A DNA stretch of 15,105 nucleotides from Polynucleobacter meluiroseus (GTDB lineage Bacteria; Verrucomicrobiota; Verrucomicrobiia; Opitutales; UBA953). Positions 1-7,209 of this stretch are shown here, one piece after another. Position 1 is the stretch's first letter. Each line of letters opens with the position of its first letter. The notes under the pieces are model-generated. The model had not been told where the DNA came from and did no database searches. It saw only the letters and a list, made by a program, of their open reading frames with translations. Location: positions 1-15,105 of the forward strand of contig CALPIW020000013.1 of assembly GCA_943323725.2 (NCBI GenBank). The letters run 5' to 3'. The position numbers and the translations under genes were made by a program.

Positions 1-453
1 CCGATCACCCAGAAGTTCCTCCATATCGACATCATGGAGATCGACCCGAGCTCCCCGATGACCGCCGCCATCCCGGTGCGCGCCATCGGTGAAGCCCATG
101 GCGTCAAGACCGACGGCGGCACGCTCGCCATCGTCTCCCAGACCATCAACGTCCGCTGTCTCCCGAAGGACCTCCCTGAGTTCATCGAGATCGACGTCAC
201 CGAACTCAAGGTCAACGAGTCCATCCACGTCGGCGAGGTCAAGGCCCCTGCCGGCATCACCTTCCCGGGCGACCCCAAGCGCGTCGTCATCGTCTGCTCC
301 GAGATGGCCGAAGAAGAAGCCGCTCCCGAAGCGACTCCTGCCGCCGGTGCCGCTGTTGCTGGCGCCGAAGGTGCCGCCGCTCCTGCGGCGGGCGCCGCTC
401 CCGCCGCCGGCGCCGCTCCTGCGGCCGCCGCCGCGCCTGCTGCCAAGAAGTAA
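1..453 (+). CDS. rplY: 50S ribosomal protein L25 (Ctc/TL5 type), 5' partial
   Basis: L25 binds 5S rRNA in the large ribosomal subunit; the longer Ctc/TL5 form adds a C-terminal beta domain. The reading frame is open from base 1, so the N-terminal 5S-binding domain lies outside the window. The visible 150 residues hold the C-terminal domain: FLHID near the start, then PVRAIGEAHGVK and the family hallmark VRCLPKDLPE followed by IEIDVTEL and SIHVGEVK. From about visible residue 102 to the end the protein becomes an Ala/Pro-rich low-complexity tail (repeated AAPAAGA-like units) ending in KK; such tails occur in this family but this one is long. It precedes pth by 42 nt, a common arrangement since both act in translation. 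The identity is secure; only the start is missing. Confidence 0.93.
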   Translation, partial: PITQKFLHIDIMEIDPSSPMTAAIPVRAIGEAHGVKTDGGTLAIVSQTINVRCLPKDLPEFIEIDVTELKVNESIHVGEVKAPAGITFPGDPKRVVIVCSEMAEEEAAPEATPAAGAAVAGAEGAAAPAAGAAPAAGAAPAAAAAPAAKK

Positions 454-495
454 TTTCCGCGCCGGGCGTCCCCGGTACCTGTTCTTTGAAGTCAA

Positions 496-1080
496 ATGCC
501 ATTCTCGGTCATCGCCGCCCTCGGCAATCCGGGCCGAGAATATGCCGCCACCCGCCACAATGCGGGTTGGATCGTCATCGACGCGCTCGCCGCCCAAGCC
601 GGCGCGGCGTGGAAGGAAGAGAGCCGTTTTTCGGCCTCGGTCGCGAAGATCACGTTCGGAGGCTCCTCCGTCCATCTGATCAAGCCGCTCACCTTCATGA
701 ACGACAGCGGGTCGCCTCTGGCGGCCTTCCTCCGGTTCCACCGGATCGAGCTCCCTGAGCTCGTCGTCCTCCACGATGACATCGCCTTCGAGCCCGGTCA
801 GCTCCGCCTCTCCCTGGGAGGCTCCGCCGCCGGCCACAACGGCGTCGCCAGCTGCATCCGCCACCTCGGCGAACAGTTCGTCCGCGCCCGACTGGGCATC
901 GGACCGAAGCAGCACCCCGGCCAGGATCTCGCCGACCACGTCCTCGGACGTTTCCCTGACGCCGACCTCGCCACCCTGACCCAGCGCATTCCCGACTTCA
1001 TCAAGAACCTCGAAACCCTCCTTTCCCAAGGCCTCCCGGCCGCCCAAAACCTCACCAACAGAAAATCACCATCACCATGA
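496..1080 (+). CDS. pth: Peptidyl-tRNA hydrolase
   Basis: Cytoplasmic enzyme that cleaves the ester bond of peptidyl-tRNAs dropped from stalled ribosomes, recycling the tRNA. The 194-residue length is normal for Pth. Key residues are all present with the usual spacing: N11 in LGNPG, catalytic H21 in TRHNAGW, N69 in FMNDSG, D94 in HDD, and N115 in the GHNGV loop; RARLGIG and DHVLGRF follow as expected. The ATG at 496 places the conserved beta strand right at the N-terminus, so it is the natural start; only a weak GAAG lies upstream. The TGA overlaps the ATG of rpsF in an ATGA arrangement, implying translational coupling. Confidence 0.96.
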   Translation: MPFSVIAALGNPGREYAATRHNAGWIVIDALAAQAGAAWKEESRFSASVAKITFGGSSVHLIKPLTFMNDSGSPLAAFLRFHRIELPELVVLHDDIAFEPGQLRLSLGGSAAGHNGVASCIRHLGEQFVRARLGIGPKQHPGQDLADHVLGRFPDADLATLTQRIPDFIKNLETLLSQGLPAAQNLTNRKSPSP

Positions 1081-1382
1081 CCACCGCCACGATCCGCCGC
1101 GCCTACCGCGCCAGCCTCATCCTCGACCTCCGTGGCTCGACGGATGCGCCCGAGACCGTCATCGACAAGCTCAAGGACGTCCTGAAGTCCATCGACTGCA
1201 AGGTCAACGAAGTCGAGAACCTCGGCCAGAAGGAGTTCTCGCGCGTCGTCGACCGCAAGTTCCCCTCCGGCCTCTACGTCCAGTTCCACTTCGAAGGCCC
1301 GGTCAACGCTCCGACGACCTTCCGCGAGAAGCTCCGTCTCGACCGCACCATCAATCGCCTGCTCGTGCAGGTGACCAAGTAA
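1077..1382 (+). CDS. rpsF: 30S ribosomal protein S6
   Basis: S6 is a small-subunit protein that binds 16S rRNA as a partner of S18. The 101-residue product has the expected ferredoxin-like pattern: an N-terminal strand YRASLILDLRG, a helix around VIDKLKDVLKSI, then VNEVENLGQKEFS, the central strand YVQFHFEGP, and the LRLDRTINRLLVQV C-terminal segment typical of S6. The start overlaps the pth stop by 4 nt, and ssb follows after 19 nt. The usual downstream partner rpsR (S18) is absent from this cluster, which is the main oddity. Regulation probably follows the operon; no leader is possible given the overlap. Confidence 0.94.
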   Translation: MTTATIRRAYRASLILDLRGSTDAPETVIDKLKDVLKSIDCKVNEVENLGQKEFSRVVDRKFPSGLYVQFHFEGPVNAPTTFREKLRLDRTINRLLVQVTK

Positions 1383-1401
1383 TCTCCGACCCCGCCTCGC
1401 C

Positions 1402-1839
1402 GTGGCCTCGTCCTTCAATCGCGTGATCCTCGCGGGCAACATGACCCGCGATCCGGAGGCCCGCGCCCTCCCGTCCGGCCAGGCCCTCACGAAGTTCTCC
1501 CTCGCCGTCAACCGTTCCTACTCCACCAAGGAAGGTGAGAAGCGAGAAGAAGTCACCTACGTCGACATCGAGAGCTACGGCAAGCAGGCCGAGATCATCG
1601 CCAAGTACTGCGGCAAGGGCTCCGGCATCCTCGTCGAAGGCCGCCTCAAGCTCGACCAGTGGGAAGACAAGAAGACCGGCGAGAAGCGTTCGCGCCTCGG
1701 CGTGGTCCTCGAGAACTTCACCTTCATCGGCGGCAAGTCCCAGGGCGGCGAAGAGGGCGGTTCCGCTCCCCGCGCCCGCGGCGGCAATGACACCCCGGCT
1801 CCTTCCGGCGACCAGGGCGGCGACGACGTCCCGTTCTAA
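1402..1839 (+). CDS. ssb: Single-stranded DNA-binding protein
   Basis: SSB coats single-stranded DNA in replication, repair and recombination, and recruits partners through its acidic C-terminal tip. The 145-residue protein has an OB fold over about residues 1-112 (FNRVILAGNMTRDPEAR, FSLAVNRSY, VTYVDIESYGKQAE, GILVEGRLKLDQW), a Gly-rich flexible linker, and the canonical tip DDVPF at its very end. The start is GTG at 1402; it is chosen because the OB fold begins immediately with MASSFNRVILAGN and no suitable upstream ATG exists. It lies between rpsF and rplI, as in many bacteria, but without rpsR. There is no Shine-Dalgarno sequence in the pyrimidine-rich leader. Confidence 0.96.
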   Translation: MASSFNRVILAGNMTRDPEARALPSGQALTKFSLAVNRSYSTKEGEKREEVTYVDIESYGKQAEIIAKYCGKGSGILVEGRLKLDQWEDKKTGEKRSRLGVVLENFTFIGGKSQGGEEGGSAPRARGGNDTPAPSGDQGGDDVPF

Positions 1840-1875
1840 ACTTTCCCTCCCCAACCTTATAACCCAAGCAAGATC

Positions 1876-2439
1876 ATGGCATTCACCGAAGTCCTCCTCA
1901 TCAAGCCCGTCGACGGCCTAGGCGCCGAAGGCGAACAGGTCCGCGTCCGCGCGGGCTTCGCCCGTAACTTCCTGCTCCCGCAGGGCATCGCGCTCCCCGT
2001 CAACCGCTCCAACACGAAGTACGTCGAGGCCCTCAAGAAGGCCCGCGAAGTCCGTGAAGCCCGCGACCTCGAGGTCGCCAACGAGACCGCCGCCAAGCTG
2101 GCCGCCATCAAGCTCGTCTTCGCCGTCAAGACCGGCGAAGGAGGCAAGATGTTCGGCGCGATCAGCACCGCCGAAATCTCCGCCAAGCTCCTCGAGCACG
2201 GCATCGAGATCGAGCGCAAGCGCATCCATCTCGGCCAGGGCCCGGTCAAGCTCCTCGGCAAGCACACCACGAGCATCCGCCTCCATGGCTCCGTCATGGT
2301 CGAGCAGGAATTCGAGGTCGTCTCCGAGAACCCGATCGAAGTCGCCGCCGAAGAGGCCCCCGAGGCCGAAGAGCGCGAGTACCGCGACGACAAGAAGGCC
2401 CGCAAGCCCCGCAAGGAAAAGGCCGCCAAGTCCGAGTAA
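1876..2439 (+). CDS. rplI: 50S ribosomal protein L9 with extended charged C-terminus
   Basis: L9 binds 23S rRNA near the L1 stalk and affects frame maintenance. The N-terminal domain is clear: VLLIKPVDGLG, then VRAGFARNFLLPQGIA, the family signature around the conserved ARNFL. A long connecting helix rich in Lys, Arg and Glu follows (about residues 48-78), then the C-terminal domain with MFGAISTAEIS and the GSVMVEQEF strand. At 187 residues it is longer than the usual roughly 150: residues about 153-187 form a tail that is first acidic (AEEAPEAEE) and then basic (KKARKPRKEK). The ATG at 1876 is the first sensible start and has no Shine-Dalgarno sequence. It is the last gene before a strong terminator. 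Confidence 0.95.
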   Translation: MAFTEVLLIKPVDGLGAEGEQVRVRAGFARNFLLPQGIALPVNRSNTKYVEALKKAREVREARDLEVANETAAKLAAIKLVFAVKTGEGGKMFGAISTAEISAKLLEHGIEIERKRIHLGQGPVKLLGKHTTSIRLHGSVMVEQEFEVVSENPIEVAAEEAPEAEEREYRDDKKARKPRKEKAAKSE

Positions 2440-2456
2440 TCGGACCGGCTCCCCGG

Positions 2457-2488
2457 AAAGGCGCGAAGTGCGAACTTCGCGCCTTTTT
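2457..2488 (+). terminator. Intrinsic terminator after rplI
   Basis: A perfect 13-bp stem (2457-2469 with 2474-2486) encloses a GCGA tetraloop of the stable GNRA class and runs into five Ts, then G and three more Ts. An outer arm, CCCCGGAA at 2451-2458, can also pair with TTCCGGGG at 2492-2499. It lies 17 nt past the rplI stop and closes the rplY-pth-rpsF-ssb-rplI cluster. On the opposite strand the T run is only three bases, so it should work mainly on the plus strand. Confidence 0.93.
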
Positions 2489-2510
2489 GTTTTCCGGGGT
2501 CCCCGCGCCT

Positions 2511-2543
2511 GTGAATAGGCCGTGAACAAGGCGTGAACGACCC
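2511..2543. repeat. Three 11-bp phased GTGA repeats upstream of dnaB
   Basis: Three direct repeats start at 2511, 2522 and 2533, exactly 11 bp apart: GTGAATAGGCC, GTGAACAAGGC and GTGAACGACCC. The first five bases GTGAA are invariant. They lie 53 nt before the dnaB ATG and after the rplI terminator, so in the dnaB promoter region. The 11-bp phasing resembles the tandem sites bound by OmpR/PhoB-type response regulators. The 9-mers also resemble the reverse complement of a DnaA box: TGTGAATAG differs by one base from TGTGNATAA. The role is unproven. Confidence 0.5.
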
Positions 2544-2595
2544 GCCTGTTTGGCGCTGTCCACCGGGCTCCCCGCATCCATAGTGCACCTTTCCC

Positions 2596-4026
2596 ATGGC
2601 CGAACGACCCCAGCGCCAGCGCCGCGAAGCCGCCCCCAACTACGGCGACCGCGTCCCGCCCCATAATCTCGACGCCGAGCGCGGCCTGATCGCGAGCATC
2701 GTCATCGACGGGGGCGACACCTTGCAGCGCTGCCTCGAGCAGCGCGTCACGCCGGATTATTTCTTCGATCCGAAGCACCAGGACATCTACGAGATCGCCG
2801 TCAAGCTCTCGCTGGCGAGCACGGGCATCGACGAGATCACGCTCACCGAACAGCTGCGCCGCGACGGCAAACTGGAGTCCGCCGGCGGCGCGACTTACGT
2901 CAACGAGCTGACGGGCCTGATCTCCTCGAGCGCCCACGCGCCCCACTGGCTCGCGATCATCCGTGAGAAGCACTTCCTCCGGCAGCTGATCTCCACCGCC
3001 GTCACGACGGTCGAGAAGGCCCACGCGCACGCCGAGGGCATCGAGCGCCTCCTCGAGGAGGTCGAGCAGTCCTTCTTCCGCATCAGCGAAGACCGTATCT
3101 CCGAGTCCGCCCAGACGATCGACGGACCCATCGCCGAGGCGATGGAACTCGTCCAGCGCATCATCCGCGATCGTAACTCGGTCCAAGGCGTCCCGACGGG
3201 CTTCCCGGACCTCGACGCGATGACCTTCGGTTTCCAGCCCGGCCAGATGATCGTCGTCGCGGCCCGTCCCGGCATGGGCAAGACTTCCATCGCGCTCAAC
3301 TTCATCGAGGCCGCCCTGTTCCCGAAGCCCAGCGAGAACCGCAAGCCGTCCAACGTCCTGCTGTTCTCCCTCGAAATGCCCGCCCGCGAACTGGCCCTCC
3401 GTCTGCTTTGCTCCCGCGCCCGCGTGAACATGCAGAAGCTGCGCACCGCCCATCCCGACGAACGCATGCAGGTCGACCTCGTCCAGGCGGCCAACGAGTA
3501 CAAGGGCCTCCCGCTGGTGGTCGACGACAACGGCGGCCAGAACATCCTCGAGATCCGCGCCAAGTGCCGCCGCGTCCATGCCCGCACGCCCCTGGACATG
3601 GTGGTCATCGACTACATCCAGCTCATCAATGGCCTGGATTCGGGCCTCCCCCGCGAACAGCAGATCGCCGAGGTCTCCCGCAGCATCAAGGCCATGGCCA
3701 AGGAGTTCAAGATCCCGATCATCGCCCTGGCCCAGCTCAACCGTAAGTCCGAGGACGAGGCCCGCCAGCCGCGCATGTCCGACCTCCGCGAGTCCGGTTC
3801 CATCGAGCAGGACGCCGACATCGTCATGCTCATCTCCAAGCCCCCCGTCAGCCAGGGTAAGGCCGCCGAGGCCGAGGCCGAGCAGGCCGGCCAGGACGGA
3901 TGTTACGCCCGCCAGCTGATCGTGGCGAAGAATCGTAACGGACCGACCTCCGACATCAACTTGCTCTTCAATCCGGGGCTGACACGCTTCGAATCTCCGG
4001 CTAAAGAATACCGAAATAATGAATAA
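2596..4026 (+). CDS. dnaB: Replicative DNA helicase DnaB
   Basis: Hexameric 5'-3' helicase that unwinds DNA at the replication fork and is loaded at the origin. The 476-residue length is typical and no intein is present. An N-terminal DnaB domain (about residues 19-125, with PHNLDAERGLIASI) binds primase and loader. The RecA-like C-terminal domain carries Walker A at residues 222-230 (AARPGMGKT), LLFSLEMP as the H1a region, Walker B at 336-343 (VVIDYIQL with D339), and the conserved LAQLNR and SDLRESGSIEQDAD motifs. The ATG at 2596 gives a short basic leader before the domain; there is no Shine-Dalgarno sequence. It begins a new transcription unit after the rplI terminator and overlaps bamA by 8 nt. 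Confidence 0.97.
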   Translation: MAERPQRQRREAAPNYGDRVPPHNLDAERGLIASIVIDGGDTLQRCLEQRVTPDYFFDPKHQDIYEIAVKLSLASTGIDEITLTEQLRRDGKLESAGGATYVNELTGLISSSAHAPHWLAIIREKHFLRQLISTAVTTVEKAHAHAEGIERLLEEVEQSFFRISEDRISESAQTIDGPIAEAMELVQRIIRDRNSVQGVPTGFPDLDAMTFGFQPGQMIVVAARPGMGKTSIALNFIEAALFPKPSENRKPSNVLLFSLEMPARELALRLLCSRARVNMQKLRTAHPDERMQVDLVQAANEYKGLPLVVDDNGGQNILEIRAKCRRVHARTPLDMVVIDYIQLINGLDSGLPREQQIAEVSRSIKAMAKEFKIPIIALAQLNRKSEDEARQPRMSDLRESGSIEQDADIVMLISKPPVSQGKAAEAEAEQAGQDGCYARQLIVAKNRNGPTSDINLLFNPGLTRFESPAKEYRNNE

Positions 4027-6505
4027 GACCTCCCTTCGCCGCAGTTGGCTCCGCGCCGCCTGCTTCGCCCTCGCCTTGGTGCCGCTCGTCGGCGGCGCCC
4101 AGAACGCCCTCGGGCCGAAGGACCCCAAGGTCCGGACCATCCGCATCCAAGCCTCCGGCTCCGCGGTCTCCGAGCAGTTCGTCCGCGGCTTCGTCGCCCT
4201 GCGCGAAGGCGAGTCCTTCTCCAAGGAGGCCGTCGCCAGCACCGTCCGCTCCCTTTACGCGACCGGCCGTTTCGCCCAGGCTTCGGTCGAACCGGTCCTC
4301 GATCCGAAGACCGGTGAGGTCGACGTCGTCGTGACCGTGGAACCCCGTCCGATCCTCAAGGGCATCGAGTACATCGGCGGCGAAGGCATCGTCGGCTCCG
4401 ACGCTTCCTGGTTCGGCGGCGAGGAACTCCAGGACATGCGTCTGGGTGAGCCGCTCGACATGGCCCAGCTGCGCCGCGCCGAGATCAAGCTCCAGGAGTC
4501 GCTCCGCAAGAAGCGCCCCTTCACGCGCGTCTCCTCCCAGCTCCGTGACATTCCCGGTGGCAAGATGGTGTCCGTCGTCGTCAACGAAGGCATCGAGCTC
4601 AAGGTCGACACCTTCCGTTTTGATGGCGCGAAGTCCTTCAGCCGTTCCGAACTGGCGGACGGTGCGAGCCTCGCGACGAGCGAGTACCGCTGGTACAAGT
4701 GGTCCTGGATGCTCGGCACGGGCCGCCTCGACCCCGAGCAGTATCGCGAAGACTGCCGCAAGCTCCGCGAATTCTACCGCGCCAAGGGCTACCTGGACGT
4801 CCAGGTCGAAGACGCCGACCCGGAGAAGATCTGCGTCGTCAAGGACGTCAGCGGCTCCACCGGCTGGCTCGACGTCGTCTTCAAGCTCACCGAAGGCCGC
4901 CGCTACACCGTCGGCGCCTTGGCCATCGAGGGTAACCGTCTCGGCGCCGCCGATCCGCTCTTCGCCGAAGCCGCGCTCCGCAAGGTCGTGGCCGAGCCTT
5001 CTCTCCGTCGGGGCGCTCATCCGTTCGAGTTCGACCAGCTGAAGTCCGGCGAAGCGTTCGCCGCCCCGGCCATCGAGGCCGCCGCCGACAAGCTCAAGGA
5101 ATACTATGGCCAGATGGGCTACATCAACGCCCGCGTCGAGACGGTCCGCAAGCCGGACCTGACGACCGGCGCCATCGATGTCCGCTTCATCATCGAAGAA
5201 GGGCAGCGCCACACGGTCCGCGCCGTCGAGATCCAGGGCAACACGAAGACCCGCTCCACCGCCATCGCGCGCGAACTGGCGCTCGGGCCCGGCGAAGTCT
5301 TCGACCTCGCCCGTACCCGCGTCTCCGAGGCTCGCCTCCGCAACACGCAGTTCTTCCAGGAAGTCCGCGTGGCCCCCGTGCCGACGCCCGTCCCCGGCCA
5401 GAGCGACCTCCGCGTCACGGTCAAGGAAGGCCCGACCGGCCAAGTCAGCTTCGGCGCCGGTTTCAGCACCGTCGAAGGCCTCGTCGGCTTCGTCGAATAC
5501 TCCGAGGCGAATTTCGACTTCTCCAATCCGGAAGGCTGGTACCGCGGTGACGGCCAGAAGTTCCGCGTGCGTCTCTCGGTCGGCAGCCTGACCAACTCCT
5601 TCGAACACTCCTTCGAAGAGCCGGCCCTCTGGGAGCGCGATCTCGCCGTGGGTTACTCCATCGAGCGCCGTTTCGCCGGCTTCGCCTCCGCTGATTACGC
5701 GGTGCTCACCGAAGGCGTGAACCTCTACGCCCGTCGCCGCGTCTTCGGTAACGTCGAAGGCCGCGTCGGTTACAACCTGCGACGCGTGTCCGTCGACAAC
5801 GTGAGCTCCACGGCGCCCGCCGAAGTGGTCACCGAAGGCTCCGCCGGCGGCAAGGTGATCTCCTCGGTCTCCGCCTCGCTCATCTACGATACCCGCGACG
5901 AGTTCAACTTCCCGACGCGGGGTTCGCGCATCTCGCTCACCGAGGAACTCGCCGGCAACGGCTTCGGTGGCGACCTGAAGTATCTCCGTTCCGAACTCCG
6001 CACCGGCCGCTGGTTCCTGGTCTCCCCGACCGCCGAGCAGACCATCGGCGTCGTCGGCCGCGTCGGCCTGCTCACCGGCACCGCCGGCCAGCTGCCGTTC
6101 TACGAACGCTTCTACCTCGGCGGCGCCTACGACATGCGCGGTTTCAACTTCAACGACGTCGGCGGTTACTCGACCTACGATACGCAGTTCGGCAACGAGC
6201 CGATGGGCGGCCTGACCTACGGTTTCTTCAGCGCGGAATACACGATCAAGGTGGCCGATAACCTCCGTTTCGCCGCCTTCTATGACCATGGCTTGGTCAA
6301 CCGGGGCGAGAGCGACTTTGGCCTCTCCGAAGCCAATTCCAGCTACGGCGTCGGCATGCGTATCCTGCTCGGCGGAGCCGTCATGCGCCTCGACTTCGGC
6401 TTCCCCCTTCAGATGACCCAGGTCCCGGCCGGCCAGCCCAACGCCGGCGCGACCGTCAACGAAGACGGGATGAAGTTCAACTTCAGCTTCGGCACGGTCT
6501 TTTGA
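4019..6505 (+). CDS. bamA: Outer-membrane protein assembly factor BamA
   Basis: Central subunit of the BAM complex, which folds and inserts beta-barrel proteins into the outer membrane. The 828-residue product has a signal peptide (basic SLRRSWLRAA, hydrophobic core, likely cleavage after A27 in VGGA-Q). Five POTRA repeats follow at about residues 38-110, 111-197, 199-297, 298-397 and 398-475, each seen as a strand-helix-helix-strand pattern ending in an EG or EP turn. The 16-strand barrel starts near residue 476 (VSFGAGFSTVEG). The conserved loop-6 motif reads MRGF at 706-709 (usually VRGF or IRGF), and the chain ends in the aromatic strand FNFSFGTVF expected of a barrel. The start lies inside the dnaB 3' end (8-nt overlap), suggesting coupling. 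Confidence 0.95.
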   Translation: MNKTSLRRSWLRAACFALALVPLVGGAQNALGPKDPKVRTIRIQASGSAVSEQFVRGFVALREGESFSKEAVASTVRSLYATGRFAQASVEPVLDPKTGEVDVVVTVEPRPILKGIEYIGGEGIVGSDASWFGGEELQDMRLGEPLDMAQLRRAEIKLQESLRKKRPFTRVSSQLRDIPGGKMVSVVVNEGIELKVDTFRFDGAKSFSRSELADGASLATSEYRWYKWSWMLGTGRLDPEQYREDCRKLREFYRAKGYLDVQVEDADPEKICVVKDVSGSTGWLDVVFKLTEGRRYTVGALAIEGNRLGAADPLFAEAALRKVVAEPSLRRGAHPFEFDQLKSGEAFAAPAIEAAADKLKEYYGQMGYINARVETVRKPDLTTGAIDVRFIIEEGQRHTVRAVEIQGNTKTRSTAIARELALGPGEVFDLARTRVSEARLRNTQFFQEVRVAPVPTPVPGQSDLRVTVKEGPTGQVSFGAGFSTVEGLVGFVEYSEANFDFSNPEGWYRGDGQKFRVRLSVGSLTNSFEHSFEEPALWERDLAVGYSIERRFAGFASADYAVLTEGVNLYARRRVFGNVEGRVGYNLRRVSVDNVSSTAPAEVVTEGSAGGKVISSVSASLIYDTRDEFNFPTRGSRISLTEELAGNGFGGDLKYLRSELRTGRWFLVSPTAEQTIGVVGRVGLLTGTAGQLPFYERFYLGGAYDMRGFNFNDVGGYSTYDTQFGNEPMGGLTYGFFSAEYTIKVADNLRFAAFYDHGLVNRGESDFGLSEANSSYGVGMRILLGGAVMRLDFGFPLQMTQVPAGQPNAGATVNEDGMKFNFSFGTVF

Positions 6506-6546
6506 TTGCCAACCGTCCGCCTAATCGCTTCTTAAATCCTAACCTC

Positions 6547-7164
6547 ATGAAGTCCTTCTTCGCGCTCCTCCTCGCCTCCGCCTCCGTCTTCGCGGCCGCC
6601 CCTAACGTCGGCCTCATCGACGAGCAGGAGATCTTCAAGACCTACGCCAAGTCCGCGGACATGCAGGCGGAGATCCGCAAGTCCGAGGAATCCGCCCAGG
6701 CTTCCGTCGGCGAACGCGTCAAGGTCGTCGAACAGCTCCAGGCCGACCTCGTCGCCGCCCAGAAGCGTGGCCAGGACCCGATGCTCAGCGAGAACGGCAA
6801 GAAGGCCGTCGAGGCCGAGCTCCAGCAGAAGAACGGCGTCTTCCAGCAGCGTCGCGCCGAGCTCCAGAACTTCGTCAACGAAGCCCGCGGCGCCATCCAG
6901 CAGCGCGTGGGTGAGATGAACAAGCAGATCCTCGCCGACGCCCGGACGCAGGCCGAAAAGGTCGCCAAGGCCAAGGGCCTCCAGCTCGTCCTCGGCAAGA
7001 GCCAGGCTTTCTTCGCCGACGCTTCCTTGGACATCACGCAGGACGTCATCAAGGAGCTCAACGCGGACTACAAGGCTTCGACTCCGGCCGCGCCTGCTCC
7101 GGCTGCCCCTGCCGCCCCCGCCGCGCCTGCCCCCGCCGCCGGCGACAAGCCGGCCGCCAAGTAA
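6547..7164 (+). CDS. skp: Periplasmic chaperone of the Skp/OmpH family
   Basis: Skp-like proteins hold unfolded outer-membrane proteins in the periplasm and deliver them to BAM, matching the neighbour bamA. The 205-residue product has a signal peptide (KSFFALLLASASVFA, cleavage near residue 16-18), then the family opening PNVGLIDEQEIFKTY, and a long charged coiled-coil region over about residues 25-165 (QAEIRKSEESAQ, AELQQKNGVFQQRRAELQ, INKQ-like helices). The return strand LQLVLGKSQAFFADASLDIT is typical. Residues about 177-205 form an Ala/Pro-rich low-complexity tail not usual in Skp. The ATG at 6547 is chosen because it starts the signal peptide; an in-frame TTG at 6502 would overlap bamA and add 15 residues that spoil the signal. 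Confidence 0.9.
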   Translation: MKSFFALLLASASVFAAAPNVGLIDEQEIFKTYAKSADMQAEIRKSEESAQASVGERVKVVEQLQADLVAAQKRGQDPMLSENGKKAVEAELQQKNGVFQQRRAELQNFVNEARGAIQQRVGEMNKQILADARTQAEKVAKAKGLQLVLGKSQAFFADASLDITQDVIKELNADYKASTPAAPAPAAPAAPAAPAPAAGDKPAAK

Positions 7165-7173
7165 GACTCTGCC

Positions 7174-7200
7174 GCGCCCCTGCCAGTCAGGGGCGCTTCA
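7174..7200 (+). terminator. Hairpin between skp and lpxD, possible attenuator
   Basis: A perfect 9-bp stem (7174-7182 with 7188-7196) with a CCAGT loop sits 9 nt after the skp stop and 13 nt before the lpxD ATG. The following bases TTCATTTA form only a weak T run, so full termination is doubtful; partial attenuation or mRNA stabilisation of the upstream genes is more likely. Confidence 0.6.
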
Positions 7201-7209
7201 TTTAGGACC

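Noticed and set aside
2550..2584. TTGGCG and CATAGT as a sigma70 promoter for dnaB
   Set aside because: The spacing is 23 bp, too long for a sigma70 promoter, and the match is poor.
1918..4242. 774-codon open frame on the minus strand across rplI and dnaB
   Set aside because: It mirrors two secure plus-strand genes, crosses the terminator between them, and reads as low-complexity Asp/Gly/Leu/Val-rich sequence expected of the antisense of GC-rich codons.
4001..6289. 762-codon open frame on the minus strand across bamA
   Set aside because: It is antisense to a full BamA with all domains and has no recognisable motif; long antisense frames are normal with C- or G-ending codons.
6502..6546. Earlier TTG start for the Skp-like gene
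   Set aside because: It overlaps the bamA stop and puts 15 non-signal residues before a perfect signal peptide starting at 6547.
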